A stretch of 64,000 bases of DNA from Streptomyces aidingensis (GCF_900112355.1 NZ_FOLM01000002.1:124001-188000); one strand, 5' to 3'. Positions 46,487 to 56,257 are shown, counted from the stretch's first letter. A program made the numbers and translations. Notes: generated from the sequence alone by a model not told the origin.

Positions 46487-48739
46487 TCAGCCCACGGCCA
46501 CCGGCTCCCGCTCCTTCTGCAGTTCGGAGCGGCCCTTGCCGTTGGCCTCCAGATAGCGCTCCAGGGTGGCGCCCTCCACGTCCACATCGGGCAGCACCCG
46601 GTCCAGCCAGCGCGGCAGCCACCAGGCGCGCTCGCCCAGCAGGCCCATCACGGCCGGCACGATGGTCATCCGGACCAGGAAGGCGTCGATCAGGATCGCC
46701 ATCGCCAGGCCGAAGCCGATCATCTTGACCATCGCGTCACCGGCGCTGATGAAGCCGGAGAACACGCTGATCATGATGATCGCGGCGGCCGTGACCACCC
46801 GGGCGTTGAGGTTGAAGCCGGAGACCACCGACTGGTGCGAGTCCTCGCCGTGCACATGGGCCTCGCGCATCCGGGTGACCAGGAAGACCTCGTAGTCCAT
46901 GGCCAGACCGAAGATCACACCGATCATAAAGATGGGCATCATGCTCATGATCGGGCCGGTCTCCGGGACGCCGATCAGCGAGGCGGCCCAGCCCCACTGG
47001 AAGACCGCCACCACGGTGCCGAGCGCGGCCAGCACCGAGAGCAGGAAGCCCAGGGCGGCCTTCAGCGGCACCAGCAGGGAGCGGAACACCAGCACCAGCA
47101 GCACGAACGCCAGTCCCACCACGATGGCCAGGTAGGGCACCAGGGCGTCCGACAGCACGGTGGAGAAGTCGCTGTTGGCGGCCGTCTGGCCGGACACCAG
47201 CACCTCCATGCCGGTCTCGTCCTGCACACCCGGGGCCAGCTCGCCGCGCAGGTCCTCCACCAGGGCGGTGGTGCCCTCGTCGGCGGGTGCGGAGTCCGGG
47301 AAGACGACCAGGGTGGCGACCTCGCCGGCCTCGTTGAACTGGGCCTGGCCGGCCGCGGTCACCCCGTCGAAGGTGTCCAGCCGCTCCGAGACCAGGTCGG
47401 CCGCGGCCTGCGGGTCGGCCGCCTCCCGGCCGTCCAGCACCAGCATCAGCGGGCCGTTGAAGCCGGGACCGAAGCCCTCCGACAGCATGTCGTAGGCCTT
47501 GCGCATGGTGGTGTCCTCGGCCTGCATGCCGTCGTCCGGCAGCCCGAGCTGGAGCGCGGACACCGGCAGCGCCAGAGCCACGGCCCCGGCCACCGCCACG
47601 ACCAGCACGGTCACCGGGCGGCGCAGGATGGCGGCGGCCCAGCGGGAGCCGCGGTTGGGGCCGCCCTGCTTGCCGAAGGTGGTGGGCAGGGTGGCCGGGA
47701 CCCCGGTCTCCGGGTTGGCCCGGCGCGCCTTGCGGCCGAAGATCCGCTTGCCCGCGATGCCGAGCGCGGCCGGCACCAGGGTGAGCGCCACCAGCACCGC
47801 GATCACCACGGTGGCCGCGGCGGCCAGACCCATCTTGGTCAGCGGCGGGATGTTGACGATGGACAGACCCGCCAGCGCGATGATCACGGTGAGGCCGGCG
47901 AAGACCACCGCGGAGCCGGCGGTGCCGGCCGCCCGTCCGACGGCCTCCTCACGGCTGTGCCCGGCGACCAGCTCCGAGCGGTAGCGGGAGGCGATGAACA
48001 GGGCGTAGTCGATGCCGACCGCCAGGCCGATCATCATGGCCAGGATGCCGGTGGTCTCGTCCAGGCCCAGGGTGACCGCCAGCGCGGCGATGCCGGACAT
48101 GCCCAGCGCCACGCCCATCAGCGCGGTGATCAGCGGCAGACCGGCCGCCACCAGCGAGCCGAAGGTGATGAAGAGCACGATGGCGGCCACCGCGATACCG
48201 ATGATCTCGCCATGGCCGAAGTCGGCCTCGCCGTAGGCGACCTCACCGCCGGCCTCCACGGCCAGACCGGCGTCCCGGCCGATGTCCATGGCGCCGAACA
48301 GTTCGTCACGCATCTCGGCGGTGATGTCCGCCCAGGTGGCGTCGTAGTCCACGGTGGCGTAGGCGGTGGTGCCGTCCTCGCTGACGCCCTGGGCCTCGAA
48401 CGGGTCGGAGACCCCGACCACCTTCTCGGCGTCCGCGAGGTCGGCGAGGACCTCCTGGACGACGGCCTGGTTCTCGGGGGAGTCCACGCGCTCACCCTCG
48501 GGCGCCTGGAACACCACGCGGGAGGAGATGGCCTCCGAGTTGGAGCCCGGGAACGCCTCCTCCATGAGATCGAAGGCCTCCTGCGACTCCGTCCCCGGGA
48601 GCGCGAAGTCCTGCTCGACCTCGCCGCTCTGGGTGGAGGCGGCAAAACCGACGGCGAACAGCAGGACCAGCCAGGTCAGTGCCACCCACCATCGGCGCCG
48701 GAAACAGAACCGGCCGAGTTTGTACAGGAAAGTTGCCAC
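46487..48739 (-). CDS. MMPL-family (RND-type) transporter
   Basis: 750 residues. After an N-terminal RRRWWVALTWLVLLFAVGFA segment there is a large extracytoplasmic loop, then five to six membrane segments (IIGIAVAAIVLFITFGSLVAAG, GIDYALFIASRYRSEL with the conserved Asp). The pattern then repeats in the second half (LVFRSLLVPLKAALGFLLSV, FGLAMDYEVFLVTRMREAH). The twin GIDYALF/AMDYEVF motifs carry the proton-relay Asp of MMPL permeases, which export lipids, siderophores or drugs. GTG 48739 starts at ATFLYKLGRFCFRRRW and has GGGGGT upstream. A Crp-like palindrome lies in the divergent region toward the tricorn gene. The substrate is unknown. Confidence 0.93.
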   Translation of the reverse strand: MATFLYKLGRFCFRRRWWVALTWLVLLFAVGFAASTQSGEVEQDFALPGTESQEAFDLMEEAFPGSNSEAISSRVVFQAPEGERVDSPENQAVVQEVLADLADAEKVVGVSDPFEAQGVSEDGTTAYATVDYDATWADITAEMRDELFGAMDIGRDAGLAVEAGGEVAYGEADFGHGEIIGIAVAAIVLFITFGSLVAAGLPLITALMGVALGMSGIAALAVTLGLDETTGILAMMIGLAVGIDYALFIASRYRSELVAGHSREEAVGRAAGTAGSAVVFAGLTVIIALAGLSIVNIPPLTKMGLAAAATVVIAVLVALTLVPAALGIAGKRIFGRKARRANPETGVPATLPTTFGKQGGPNRGSRWAAAILRRPVTVLVVAVAGAVALALPVSALQLGLPDDGMQAEDTTMRKAYDMLSEGFGPGFNGPLMLVLDGREAADPQAAADLVSERLDTFDGVTAAGQAQFNEAGEVATLVVFPDSAPADEGTTALVEDLRGELAPGVQDETGMEVLVSGQTAANSDFSTVLSDALVPYLAIVVGLAFVLLVLVFRSLLVPLKAALGFLLSVLAALGTVVAVFQWGWAASLIGVPETGPIMSMMPIFMIGVIFGLAMDYEVFLVTRMREAHVHGEDSHQSVVSGFNLNARVVTAAAIIMISVFSGFISAGDAMVKMIGFGLAMAILIDAFLVRMTIVPAVMGLLGERAWWLPRWLDRVLPDVDVEGATLERYLEANGKGRSELQKEREPVAVG

Positions 48740-48858
48740 GACGGAGATACCCCCACTCCGGAAAGCTGCAGATCTCGCAAGGAAGCGATAGAGAATTCAG
48801 TGAGTTCGTGCAGGAAGACGCGCCGCCCCGGCGGGGGGATGAGCGTGACCTGCCCTTT

Positions 48859-48872
48859 GTGACACACGTCAC
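48859..48872. promoter_or_regulatory. Crp-type palindrome between the MMPL and tricorn genes
   Basis: GTGACACACGTCAC at 48859-48872 fits the form GTG-N6-GnCAC described for Streptomyces Crp. It also reads as TGTGA-N6-TCACc from 48858. It lies about 120 bases from the MMPL start and about 105 bases from the tricorn start, and could affect either gene. Confidence 0.5.
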
Positions 48873-48977
48873 CTCCAAGCCCGGGAACCGGCTCCGCAGC
48901 GATTCCGCGCCCTCGGCGCCTCACCCGTCCACGGGGCAGGCGGGGCGGACTTGCCGGAAGCGCCCGGGGGCCGAAGC

Positions 48978-51900
48978 ATGGGAGGTGTGAGCGAGTCGGC
49001 TACGGACGACCGCGGCTATCTGCGGTTCCCGCATCTGCACGGCGATCGGCTCTGCTTCGTCGCCGAGGACGATCTCTGGCTGGCGCCGCTGCCCGGGCCG
49101 GGCGCCCGCGACGGCGGCGGACGCGCCTGGCGGCTGACGGTGGACCGCACCCGGTGCGCCACCCCCCGCTTCTCCCCCGACGGCACCCGGATCGCCTTCA
49201 CGAGCTGGCGCACCCTGGACCCGGAGATCCATCTCGTCCCGGCCGGGGGCGGCCCCGCCCGGCAGCTCAGCCACTGGGTCTCCACCGACACCCGGGTGCG
49301 CGGCTGGGCGGACCACCGCCGGGTGCTGGCGGTCAGCTCGCACACCCAGCCGTTCTCCCACCGCACCTGGGCCCATGCCGTTCCGGTGGACGGCGCCCCG
49401 GGCGAGAAGCTGCCCTGGGGCCCGGTCGCCGACATCGCGGTCACCGGCAACGGCGGCGGCCGGCGCACCCTGCTGCTCAGCCACAAGGCGCCGCACGAGC
49501 CCGCCTCCTGGAAGCGGTACCGCGGCGGGGCCATGGGCAGGCTCTGGCTGCACGGCGAGCGGCTGCTGCCGGATCTGGAGGGCCATCTGGACTGCCCGAT
49601 GTTCGTGGCCGGCCGGATCGCCTTCCTCTCCGACCACGAGGGGGTCGCCAACCTCTACTCCTGCGCGCCGGACGGCGGGGATCTGCGCCGCCACACCGAC
49701 CACGACGCCTTCTACGCCCGGCATGCCGCCACCGACGGGCGGCGGGTGGTCTACCAGTGCGCGGGCGAGCTGTGGCTGGTGGAGGACCTCGCCCCGGGCG
49801 GGGTGCCGCGCCGGCTGGGCATCACACTGGGCGGGGCGCGCTCCGGGCGGCGCCCCTACCAGGTGCCGGTGGCCTCGAACGTGGACGGCGTGGCCGTGGA
49901 CACCACCGGCCGGGCCAGCGCGGTGTGCGTGCGCGGCGCCCTGTACTGGCTGACCCACCGGGACGGCCCGTCCCGGGTCATCACCGCCACCGCCGGCGTG
50001 CGGGTGCGGCTGCCGGTGATGCTGGGCGGCACCGGCCGGGTCGCCTATGTGACGGACGCGGCGGGCGAGGACGCCATCGAGGTCTCCTATCTGCCCCGGG
50101 CGGGCGGCGGCCGGGACCCGGTGCGGGCGGCGGCCGGCCGGCTGGGCCGGGTGCTGGAGCTGGCCGCCGCGCCGGACGGCGAGACGGTGGCGGTGGCCGG
50201 CGAGGACGGCCGGCTGCTGCTGGTCCCGGTGCCCGACCCGGACACCCCCGGCGAAGCCGCCGGCGCCGGGGCCGGGATCACGGAGGTGATCCGGTCCCTG
50301 AACGGGCCGGTGCGGGATGTGGCCTTCTCCCCCGACGGACAGTGGCTGGCCTGGGCCCATCCCGGCACAGGCCGCTCCCTCACCCAGATCAAGATCGCCC
50401 GGCTGAACGGCGACGAGGCCACCATCCTGGACGTCACCGACGGCCGCTTCGAGGACGAGGAACCCTGCTTCACCCAGGACGGCCGCTATCTGGCCTTTCT
50501 CTCCTGGCGCGGCTTCGACCCGGTCTACGACGTGCACACCGGCGACCTGTCCTTCCCCATGGGCTGCCGCCCCTATCTGGTGCCGCTCTCCTCGGCCACC
50601 CCCTCGCCGTTCGCCCACACCCCGGAGGGCCGGCCGGCCGCCGGCGGGCTGGACCCGGCCGAGGCCCCGCCCGGCGACGGCTCGGTGCTGGTGGAGGCCG
50701 ACGGCCTGGGCAGCCGGGTGACGCCCTTCCCGGTACCCGCCTCCAAATACTCCGGGCTGCGGCCGGTCAGCGGCTGCGGGCTGGTCTGGCTGCGCTGGCC
50801 GATCTCCGGGGTGCTGGGCCAGACCTTCGCCAATCCCGAGGACACCTCGCCCGGTCCCACCCTGGTCCACTTCGACATCCCCCGGGGGAAGTCCACCGAG
50901 CTGACCCGGGATGTGGACTGGTTCTCGCTCAGCGGGGACGCCGCCCGGATGGTGATCGCGGACTCCGGCGACCTGCGGGCCGTACCGGCCACCGAACTCC
51001 CGGACAGCGAGACCACCGTCCACATCGATCTGCGGCGGATCGTGCACCACGCCGACCCGGCCGCCGAGTGGCGGCAGTCCTTCGAGGAGGCCGGGCGGCT
51101 GATCCGGGCCTACTTCTGGGAGCCGGAGATGTGCGGCGTCGACTGGAAGGCGGTGCTGGACCAGTACCGGCCGCTGGTGGAGCGGGTGGCCACCCCCGAC
51201 GAGTTCGCCGATCTGCTCCGCGAGACCCTGGGCGAGCTGGGCACCTCGCACGCCTATGTCGTCCCGGCCCGGCGCAACGAGGGCCCGCCGCACTACCAGC
51301 GGGCCATGGGGCTGCTGGGCGCCGACTTCCTGCCCGACCGGGAGTCCGGAAGCTGGCGGCTGGCCCGCGTCCTGCCCGGGGACTCCTCCGATCCGCGGGC
51401 CCGTTCCCCGCTGGCCGGCATGGGGCTGCCGGAGGGCTCGGTGCTGACCCATGTGGACGGCCGTCCGGTCGATCCGGTGGCCGGCCCCTGGCCGCTGCTG
51501 GCCGGCACCGGCGGCTCCACCGTCGAGCTCACCTTTGTGGAACCGCTTCCGGCGGCGAACGCGGCGAACGCGGCGCCGCCGGAGGAGCCCGCGCCGCGGC
51601 CGAGGCGGATAGCGGTCAGCCCGCTGATCGACGACCGCCCGCTGCGCTACCAGGACTGGGTGACGCTGCGCCGGGAGACGGTGCACCGGCTCGGCGGCGG
51701 GCGCTGCGGCTATGTGCACATCCCGGACATGGGCGGCTCCGGCTGGGCGCAGTTCACCCGCGATCTGCGCCGGGAGTTCTCCCGCCAGGCGCTGATCGTG
51801 GATGTGCGCGGCAACGCGGGCGGCAACATCAGCGAGCTGGTGGTGGAGAAGCTGACCCGCACCATCCTGGGCTGGGACCTGACCCGCAACGCCCAGCCGG

Positions 51901-52328
51901 TCAGCTATGCCTCGAACGCGCCGCGCGGCCCGGTCGTGGCGGTCACCGACGAGGCCACCGCCTCGGACGGCGACATGATCACGGCCGCCTTCAAGCTGCT
52001 CGGCCTGGGCCCGGTGATCGGCTGCCGGACCTGGGGCGGGGTGGTCGGCATGACCGGCCGGCACCGGCTGGGCGACGGCACCGTGATCACCGTGCCGATG
52101 AACGCCGCCTGGTTCGAGGGCTACGGCTGGGAGGTGGAGAACCGCGGGGTGGAGCCGGACGTGGAGGCCGTGCGTTCGCCGCTGGACTGGGCGGAGGGCC
52201 GCAATGTGGTGCTGGAGGCCGCGGTCCGCATGGCCCTGGAGCTGCTGGCCGACTCCCCGGCCGCGTCCCCGCCGGACCTGTCCGGCGTGCCGGACCGCCG
52301 CCGTCCCCCGCTGCCGCCCCGCGGCTGA
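48978..52328 (+). CDS. Tricorn-type serine protease (S41 family)
   Basis: 1116 residues. The first ~700 residues are two beta-propellers (YLRFPHLHGDRLCFVAEDDL, FSPDGTRIAFTSW, FSPDGQWLAWAHPGTGR...). A PDZ-like domain lies near 780-860, and the S41 catalytic core follows. By comparison with archaeal tricorn, the catalytic residues are H758 (GTSHAY), S996 (ATASDGDMI), and a Glu in WEVENRGVEPDVEA. The RGNAGGNISELVVEKL segment is the oxyanion region. It probably degrades peptides produced by the proteasome or Clp in the cytoplasm. No signal sequence is seen. The start ATG 48978 or GTG 48987 cannot be settled, since GGAGG lies between them. Confidence 0.93.
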   Translation: MGGVSESATDDRGYLRFPHLHGDRLCFVAEDDLWLAPLPGPGARDGGGRAWRLTVDRTRCATPRFSPDGTRIAFTSWRTLDPEIHLVPAGGGPARQLSHWVSTDTRVRGWADHRRVLAVSSHTQPFSHRTWAHAVPVDGAPGEKLPWGPVADIAVTGNGGGRRTLLLSHKAPHEPASWKRYRGGAMGRLWLHGERLLPDLEGHLDCPMFVAGRIAFLSDHEGVANLYSCAPDGGDLRRHTDHDAFYARHAATDGRRVVYQCAGELWLVEDLAPGGVPRRLGITLGGARSGRRPYQVPVASNVDGVAVDTTGRASAVCVRGALYWLTHRDGPSRVITATAGVRVRLPVMLGGTGRVAYVTDAAGEDAIEVSYLPRAGGGRDPVRAAAGRLGRVLELAAAPDGETVAVAGEDGRLLLVPVPDPDTPGEAAGAGAGITEVIRSLNGPVRDVAFSPDGQWLAWAHPGTGRSLTQIKIARLNGDEATILDVTDGRFEDEEPCFTQDGRYLAFLSWRGFDPVYDVHTGDLSFPMGCRPYLVPLSSATPSPFAHTPEGRPAAGGLDPAEAPPGDGSVLVEADGLGSRVTPFPVPASKYSGLRPVSGCGLVWLRWPISGVLGQTFANPEDTSPGPTLVHFDIPRGKSTELTRDVDWFSLSGDAARMVIADSGDLRAVPATELPDSETTVHIDLRRIVHHADPAAEWRQSFEEAGRLIRAYFWEPEMCGVDWKAVLDQYRPLVERVATPDEFADLLRETLGELGTSHAYVVPARRNEGPPHYQRAMGLLGADFLPDRESGSWRLARVLPGDSSDPRARSPLAGMGLPEGSVLTHVDGRPVDPVAGPWPLLAGTGGSTVELTFVEPLPAANAANAAPPEEPAPRPRRIAVSPLIDDRPLRYQDWVTLRRETVHRLGGGRCGYVHIPDMGGSGWAQFTRDLRREFSRQALIVDVRGNAGGNISELVVEKLTRTILGWDLTRNAQPVSYASNAPRGPVVAVTDEATASDGDMITAAFKLLGLGPVIGCRTWGGVVGMTGRHRLGDGTVITVPMNAAWFEGYGWEVENRGVEPDVEAVRSPLDWAEGRNVVLEAAVRMALELLADSPAASPPDLSGVPDRRRPPLPPRG

Positions 52329-52436
52329 GCCCGGGCCGGCCTCACCCGGGCACCCTGTCCGGAATGCACCCTTCGTTCATGCATGTCAGGCTGGGGGCGG
52401 ACCGCACCGGACCAACCATCGAGGAGTGACACGAGC

Positions 52437-52661
52437 ATGGGCATGGGCGACAAGTTCAAGGACAAGGCCAACGAGATGATGGACCAGGCCAAGGAGAAGA
52501 TGAACGAGCGCCAGAAGCAGAAGGACGAGCGCTCCGCCCAGGAGGAGTCCGGGGAGACCCGGCGGGGCCGCCAGGGCGAGCAGGAACAGGGCGAGCAGGG
52601 CGGTCTGCGGGACCGCGCCGAGGACACCTGGGACGACATCCGCCGCCGCGACGAGCGCTGA
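52437..52661 (+). CDS. Small charged protein (CsbD/LEA-like)
   Basis: 74 residues, strongly charged and without hydrophobic core: MGMGDKFKDKANEMMDQAKE, then repeated Glu/Gln/Arg, ending DRAEDTWDDIRRRDER. The KxKDKANEMxxxAKEK pattern resembles CsbD-like and LEA-like stress proteins abundant in actinobacteria. GAGGAG lies 11 bases before the ATG at 52437; a second ATG at 52443 is also possible. It stands alone between the tricorn gene and a terminator. Any role in desiccation or osmotic stress is inference. Confidence 0.8.
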   Translation: MGMGDKFKDKANEMMDQAKEKMNERQKQKDERSAQEESGETRRGRQGEQEQGEQGGLRDRAEDTWDDIRRRDER

Positions 52662-52680
52662 GCGGCCGGCGGCCACGACG

Positions 52681-52711
52681 CCGGGGCGCCTCCCCTCGGG
52701 AGGCGCCCCGG
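52681..52711. terminator. Hairpin between the CsbD-like and SDR genes
   Basis: A perfect 14-bp stem (52681-52694 / 52698-52711) with a 3-base loop lies between the stops of the two convergent genes. Confidence 0.8.
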
Positions 52712-52741
52712 CGCGTGCGGCCGGCGGTCCGGGCGGGAGGA

Positions 52742-53632
52742 TCAGCCGCCGCGGGCCTGCTCGTCCGCCGCGCCGCCCGCCCCGACCAGCCCCCGGCGCC
52801 GGCCGGCGGCAGCGGCCGGCCGCATCGCGAACCTCCGCATCTCCCGCTGCCCCAGGACCCCGATCAGGGCGGGCAGATACGGCCGCACCGGCTGCATGCC
52901 GCGCAGCCACCACTGGCCGTAGACATGGGCGGAACGCCGCTCGATGCCGGCCACCAGCCGTTCCACCGCCGGCCCGGCCGGATAGGTGCGGCCGGCCGGC
53001 CAGGGCAGGGTGCGCCGCATCTCGCGCAGCACCTCGTCCTCGTCCGCGCCGCGCACCATGTCGGTGTCGGTCCAGCTCAGATAGGCGACCCCGACCCGTA
53101 CGCCCCGGTGGCCGACCTCCGCCCGCAGGCTGTGCGCGAACGCCTCCGCCCCGGCCTTGGAGGCGCAGTAGGCGGACATCATGGGCGCCGGGGTGATCGC
53201 CGCCAGTGAGGCGATCTGGAGGAAGTAGCCGCCGCCGCGCAGCAGTGCGGGCAGGAAAGCCCGGCAGGTGACGGCCCCGCCGACCAGATTGACCTCGATC
53301 ACCCGGCGCCAGGTCCGGTCCTCCACGTCCGCGAACAGCCCTCCGGCGGCGACACCCGCGTTGGCCACCACGATGTCCACGGCGCCGAAGTGCGCGGCCA
53401 CCTCGCCGGCCACCCGGCGCATGGCGGCGTCGTCCGTGACATCCGCCTCCCAGCAGGCCGACTCGCCGGGCAGCGCGGCGGAGACCTCGCGCAGCCGCTC
53501 CGGCTCCAGGCCGACCAGCGCCACCCGGGCGCCGCGCGCCGAGAGCTGCCGGGCCAGCAGTTCGCCGATGCCCCGGGCGGCCCCGGTGACCACCGCCACC
53601 TGCCCGGTCAGTGCCCTGCCGCGAAACCGCAT
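52742..53632 (-). CDS. Short-chain dehydrogenase/reductase
   Basis: 296 residues. The cofactor loop is TGAARGIGE near residue 17. DVTDD and NAGVA follow. The catalytic Ser (IASLA) is followed by Tyr-x3-Lys in SAYCASKAG. The C-terminal ~90 residues form an extension (VYGQWWLRGMQPVRPYLPAL). It lies 1 base after the hydrolase gene and is third in the operon BVMO-hydrolase-SDR. It may oxidise an alcohol to the ketone that the monooxygenase uses, or the reverse. Substrate is unknown. Confidence 0.92.
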   Translation of the reverse strand: MRFRGRALTGQVAVVTGAARGIGELLARQLSARGARVALVGLEPERLREVSAALPGESACWEADVTDDAAMRRVAGEVAAHFGAVDIVVANAGVAAGGLFADVEDRTWRRVIEVNLVGGAVTCRAFLPALLRGGGYFLQIASLAAITPAPMMSAYCASKAGAEAFAHSLRAEVGHRGVRVGVAYLSWTDTDMVRGADEDEVLREMRRTLPWPAGRTYPAGPAVERLVAGIERRSAHVYGQWWLRGMQPVRPYLPALIGVLGQREMRRFAMRPAAAAGRRRGLVGAGGAADEQARGG

Positions 53633-53633
53633 C

Positions 53634-54584
53634 TCACCCCACCTCCCCGTGCTGGGTCCCGTGCTGGGTCCCGTCCGGCTCGCCGGGGTCCGGCGGGGCG
53701 AGATGGCGGCGGGCCAGTTCGCGCAGAATGCCGGCTATCCGGTCCGGGTCCTCCAGCGGGGTCATGTGTCCCAGGCCGTCCAGCAGGACCGGCCCCTCGC
53801 AGTCCGGCAGCGCGCGGGCCATCCGGTGGGCGTGCACCCGGGGCGTCAGCCGGTCCCGGGTGCCGTGCACCACCACGGCCGGCACGGTCAGCCGGGGCAG
53901 CCGGTCCATCAGGGACAGCCCGGCCAGCACCCGGCCCCATTCGCCGCGCACCCGGCGCGGGCAGGCCGCCACCATCCGCGCCACGTCGGCCCGCAGTTCC
54001 GGCCCGGCACCGGGCCCCATGGTCACGTAGTGCAGCACCCGGCGGCTGACCGGGGTGACCGGCCCCATCGGCAGCGAGGAGGTGAGGAAGGCCCGCTGCA
54101 TCAGCGTGCGCAGGCGCGGCGGGGACGTCACCGGGGCCACCCGCGCCTCGGTGGTCAGCCCGCCCATGCCGGTGCTGCACAGCATGGCCGCCGCGGCCCG
54201 CTCCTCGAACTCCGGGCGTCCGGCCGCCGCCACAATGGTCATCCCGCCCATGGAGTGGCCGCCGATCACCGCCCGGCGGGCGGCGGGCACGGTGGCCGCC
54301 AGCACCGCGCACAGGTCGTCGGCCAGGGCCTCGGTGGAGCAGGCGCCCGGGGTGGCCGGGGAGCGCCCGTGCCCGCGCTGGTCGTAGCGGACCACCCGGT
54401 GGTCCCCGGCCAGCCTGCGGACCACCGGCTCCCAGAAGGCGGTGTTGCAGGTCCAGCCGTGCGACAGCACCACGGCCGGCGCGTCCTTCGGACCGAGGAT
54501 CTCGGTGTGCAGCCGGGCGCCGCCGGTGGACTCCACGGTCAGCACCTGCGGGGCGCCGGTCACGGCAACGGCGGTGCGGCTCAT
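53634..54584 (-). CDS. Alpha/beta hydrolase
   Basis: 316 residues. The oxyanion segment VVLSHGWTCNTAFWEPVV, the conserved RYDQRGHGRS, the nucleophile elbow GGHSMGG and a C-terminal His in LGHMTPLEDP complete the catalytic triad. It is probably an esterase or lactonase. Its ATG overlaps the stop of the BVMO gene (TCAT at 54581-54584 on the plus strand), so it is translated with it. Hydrolysis of the ester or lactone made by the BVMO is the natural pathway role. Confidence 0.92.
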   Translation of the reverse strand: MSRTAVAVTGAPQVLTVESTGGARLHTEILGPKDAPAVVLSHGWTCNTAFWEPVVRRLAGDHRVVRYDQRGHGRSPATPGACSTEALADDLCAVLAATVPAARRAVIGGHSMGGMTIVAAAGRPEFEERAAAAMLCSTGMGGLTTEARVAPVTSPPRLRTLMQRAFLTSSLPMGPVTPVSRRVLHYVTMGPGAGPELRADVARMVAACPRRVRGEWGRVLAGLSLMDRLPRLTVPAVVVHGTRDRLTPRVHAHRMARALPDCEGPVLLDGLGHMTPLEDPDRIAGILRELARRHLAPPDPGEPDGTQHGTQHGEVG

Positions 54585-56119
54585 CGGGCGGCTCCCTCGC
54601 GGTCACGGTCGCGGTCGCGGTTCTGGTCACGGTCACGGTCGTGGTCGCCGGCCCGCAGCACCTCGTACTCGGCCGCGTCCACGGCACGGGTGATCCGGCG
54701 GAACTCGGCGGTGGTGCCGGGCCAGACCGTGGTGTTGCGCCCCTGGTCGTCCAGATACCAGGAGACGCAGCCGCCGGTGTTCCACACCGAGCGGGCCATT
54801 CTGCGCTGCACCCAGGCGTTGTACTTCTCCACCGCCGCCCGCCGGGGCACCAGCGCGCTGCCCCGGCCCAGCTCGCCGAGCCGGCGGAGGAAATCGGCCA
54901 GGTAGTTGAGCTGGGACTCGATCATCAGGATCATCGAGCTGTTGCCCAGGCCGGTGTTGGGCCCGATGACGAACAGCAGATTGGGGAAGCCGGCCGCGGT
55001 GGAGCCGCGCAGCGCCTGCATGCCGCTCTCCCGCCAGGTCTCGGCCAGGGTGGTGCCGTCGGCGCCCTTGATCCGCCGGGCGATCGGCATGTCGGTGACA
55101 TGGAAGCCGGTCCCGAAGACGATCACATCCGCCTCGGCCTCGGTGCCGTCCGCGGCGGTCAGGGTGGTGCCGCGGATCTCGCGCAGCCCGGACGGGATCA
55201 CCTCGACATGCGGCTTGACCAGCGCCGGATACCAGTCGTTGGAGAGCAGGATGCGCTTGCAGCCGATGCGGTAGTCCGGGGTGAGCGCCGCGCGCAGCTC
55301 CGGGTCCCGGACGGTCCTGCGCAGATGCCGGACGGCCAGCCGTTCGATCACCTTGAGCTGCCCCGGATGCTTGGCGAACGCCCCGACCTGTAGCTCCCTG
55401 ATTCCCCACAGCATCTGCCGGCGCAGCGCGCGGGTCAGCGGCACCTTGCTGTGCAGCCACTGCTCGGCCGGGCTGATCCGGCGGTCGGCGCGGGGCAGCA
55501 CCCAGGGCGGAGTGCGCTGGAACACGGTCAGCCGGGTGACCTCGCGCTCGATGGCGGGCACGATCTGGACGGCCGAGGCGCCGGTGCCGATCATGGCCAC
55601 CCGCTTGCCGCGCAGCGGGTGGTCGTGGTCCCAGCGGGCGGAGTGGAAGACCCGGCCGGGGAAGGTCTCCAGGCCCGGCACGTCCGGGACGCGGGCGTCG
55701 GACAGCGGGCCGGTGGCCGAGACCAGCACATCGGCGGTGAGGGTGCCGGTGGCGGTGTCCACCACCCAGTGCAGTGCGTCGTTGTCCCAGCGGGCCGCGG
55801 TGACCTCGGAGTCGAAGCGGATGTGCGGGCGCAGCCCGAAGGTGTCGGTGACCCACTCCAGATAGGCCCGGATGTGCTCCTGGCCGGAGAAGTTGCGCGG
55901 CCAGCGCGGATTGGGCGCGAAGGAGAAGGAGTAGAGATGGGAGGGGACGTCGCAGGCGCAGCCGGGGTAGGTGTTGTCCCGCCAGGTGCCGCCGACCGCA
56001 CCGGCCCGCTCCAGCAGGACGAAGTCGGTGATGCCCATGCGGCGCAGCCGCACGGCGGCACCCAGCCCGCCGAACCCGGTGCCGATCACCGCCACATGGA
56101 CGTGCTGCCGTTCGTGCAT
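54581..56119 (-). CDS. Flavin-dependent Baeyer-Villiger-type monooxygenase
   Basis: 512 residues. The FAD Rossmann motif is GTGFGGLGAAVRL at the N-terminus. The BVMO fingerprint FxGxxxHxxxW is present as FPGRVFHSARW. The NADPH Rossmann motif is GTGASAVQI. WRDNTYPGCACDVPSHLYSF is typical of the family. It would convert a ketone to an ester or lactone. The last 20 residues are a low-complexity Asp/Arg/Asn tail (DHDRDRDQNRDRDRDRE). ATG 56119 has a strong site (CAGGGAGGC). It is first in an operon with the hydrolase and SDR, divergent from a MerR gene with a palindrome between. The same gene types form the mymA operon of Mycobacterium tuberculosis. Confidence 0.93.
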   Translation of the reverse strand: MHERQHVHVAVIGTGFGGLGAAVRLRRMGITDFVLLERAGAVGGTWRDNTYPGCACDVPSHLYSFSFAPNPRWPRNFSGQEHIRAYLEWVTDTFGLRPHIRFDSEVTAARWDNDALHWVVDTATGTLTADVLVSATGPLSDARVPDVPGLETFPGRVFHSARWDHDHPLRGKRVAMIGTGASAVQIVPAIEREVTRLTVFQRTPPWVLPRADRRISPAEQWLHSKVPLTRALRRQMLWGIRELQVGAFAKHPGQLKVIERLAVRHLRRTVRDPELRAALTPDYRIGCKRILLSNDWYPALVKPHVEVIPSGLREIRGTTLTAADGTEAEADVIVFGTGFHVTDMPIARRIKGADGTTLAETWRESGMQALRGSTAAGFPNLLFVIGPNTGLGNSSMILMIESQLNYLADFLRRLGELGRGSALVPRRAAVEKYNAWVQRRMARSVWNTGGCVSWYLDDQGRNTTVWPGTTAEFRRITRAVDAAEYEVLRAGDHDRDRDQNRDRDRDREGAAR

Positions 56120-56140
56120 GCCGCCTCCCTGGATGATTGC

Positions 56141-56156
56141 GCCAGTAATCACTGGC
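56141..56156. promoter_or_regulatory. Perfect palindrome upstream of the BVMO gene
   Basis: GCCAGT-AATC-ACTGGC is a 16-bp perfect inverted repeat with a 4-base centre, 22 bases from the BVMO start and 115 bases from the MerR start. It is a good candidate operator for the divergent MerR regulator. Confidence 0.6.
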
Positions 56157-56257
56157 ATCGAGGGAGCGTAGAGCAGTTTGCTACCAGCGGGTAGGGGTCG
56201 GCCGCGCAAAATTCCCGCAATCTTCACCGGCCCCGACGGCATCGCCACGCCCTGCCC

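Noticed and set aside
48921..52064. A 1047-codon minus-strand frame opposite the tricorn gene
   Set aside because: It shows Gly/Ala/Arg/His-rich composition without domains. The plus strand carries an unmistakable tricorn protease.
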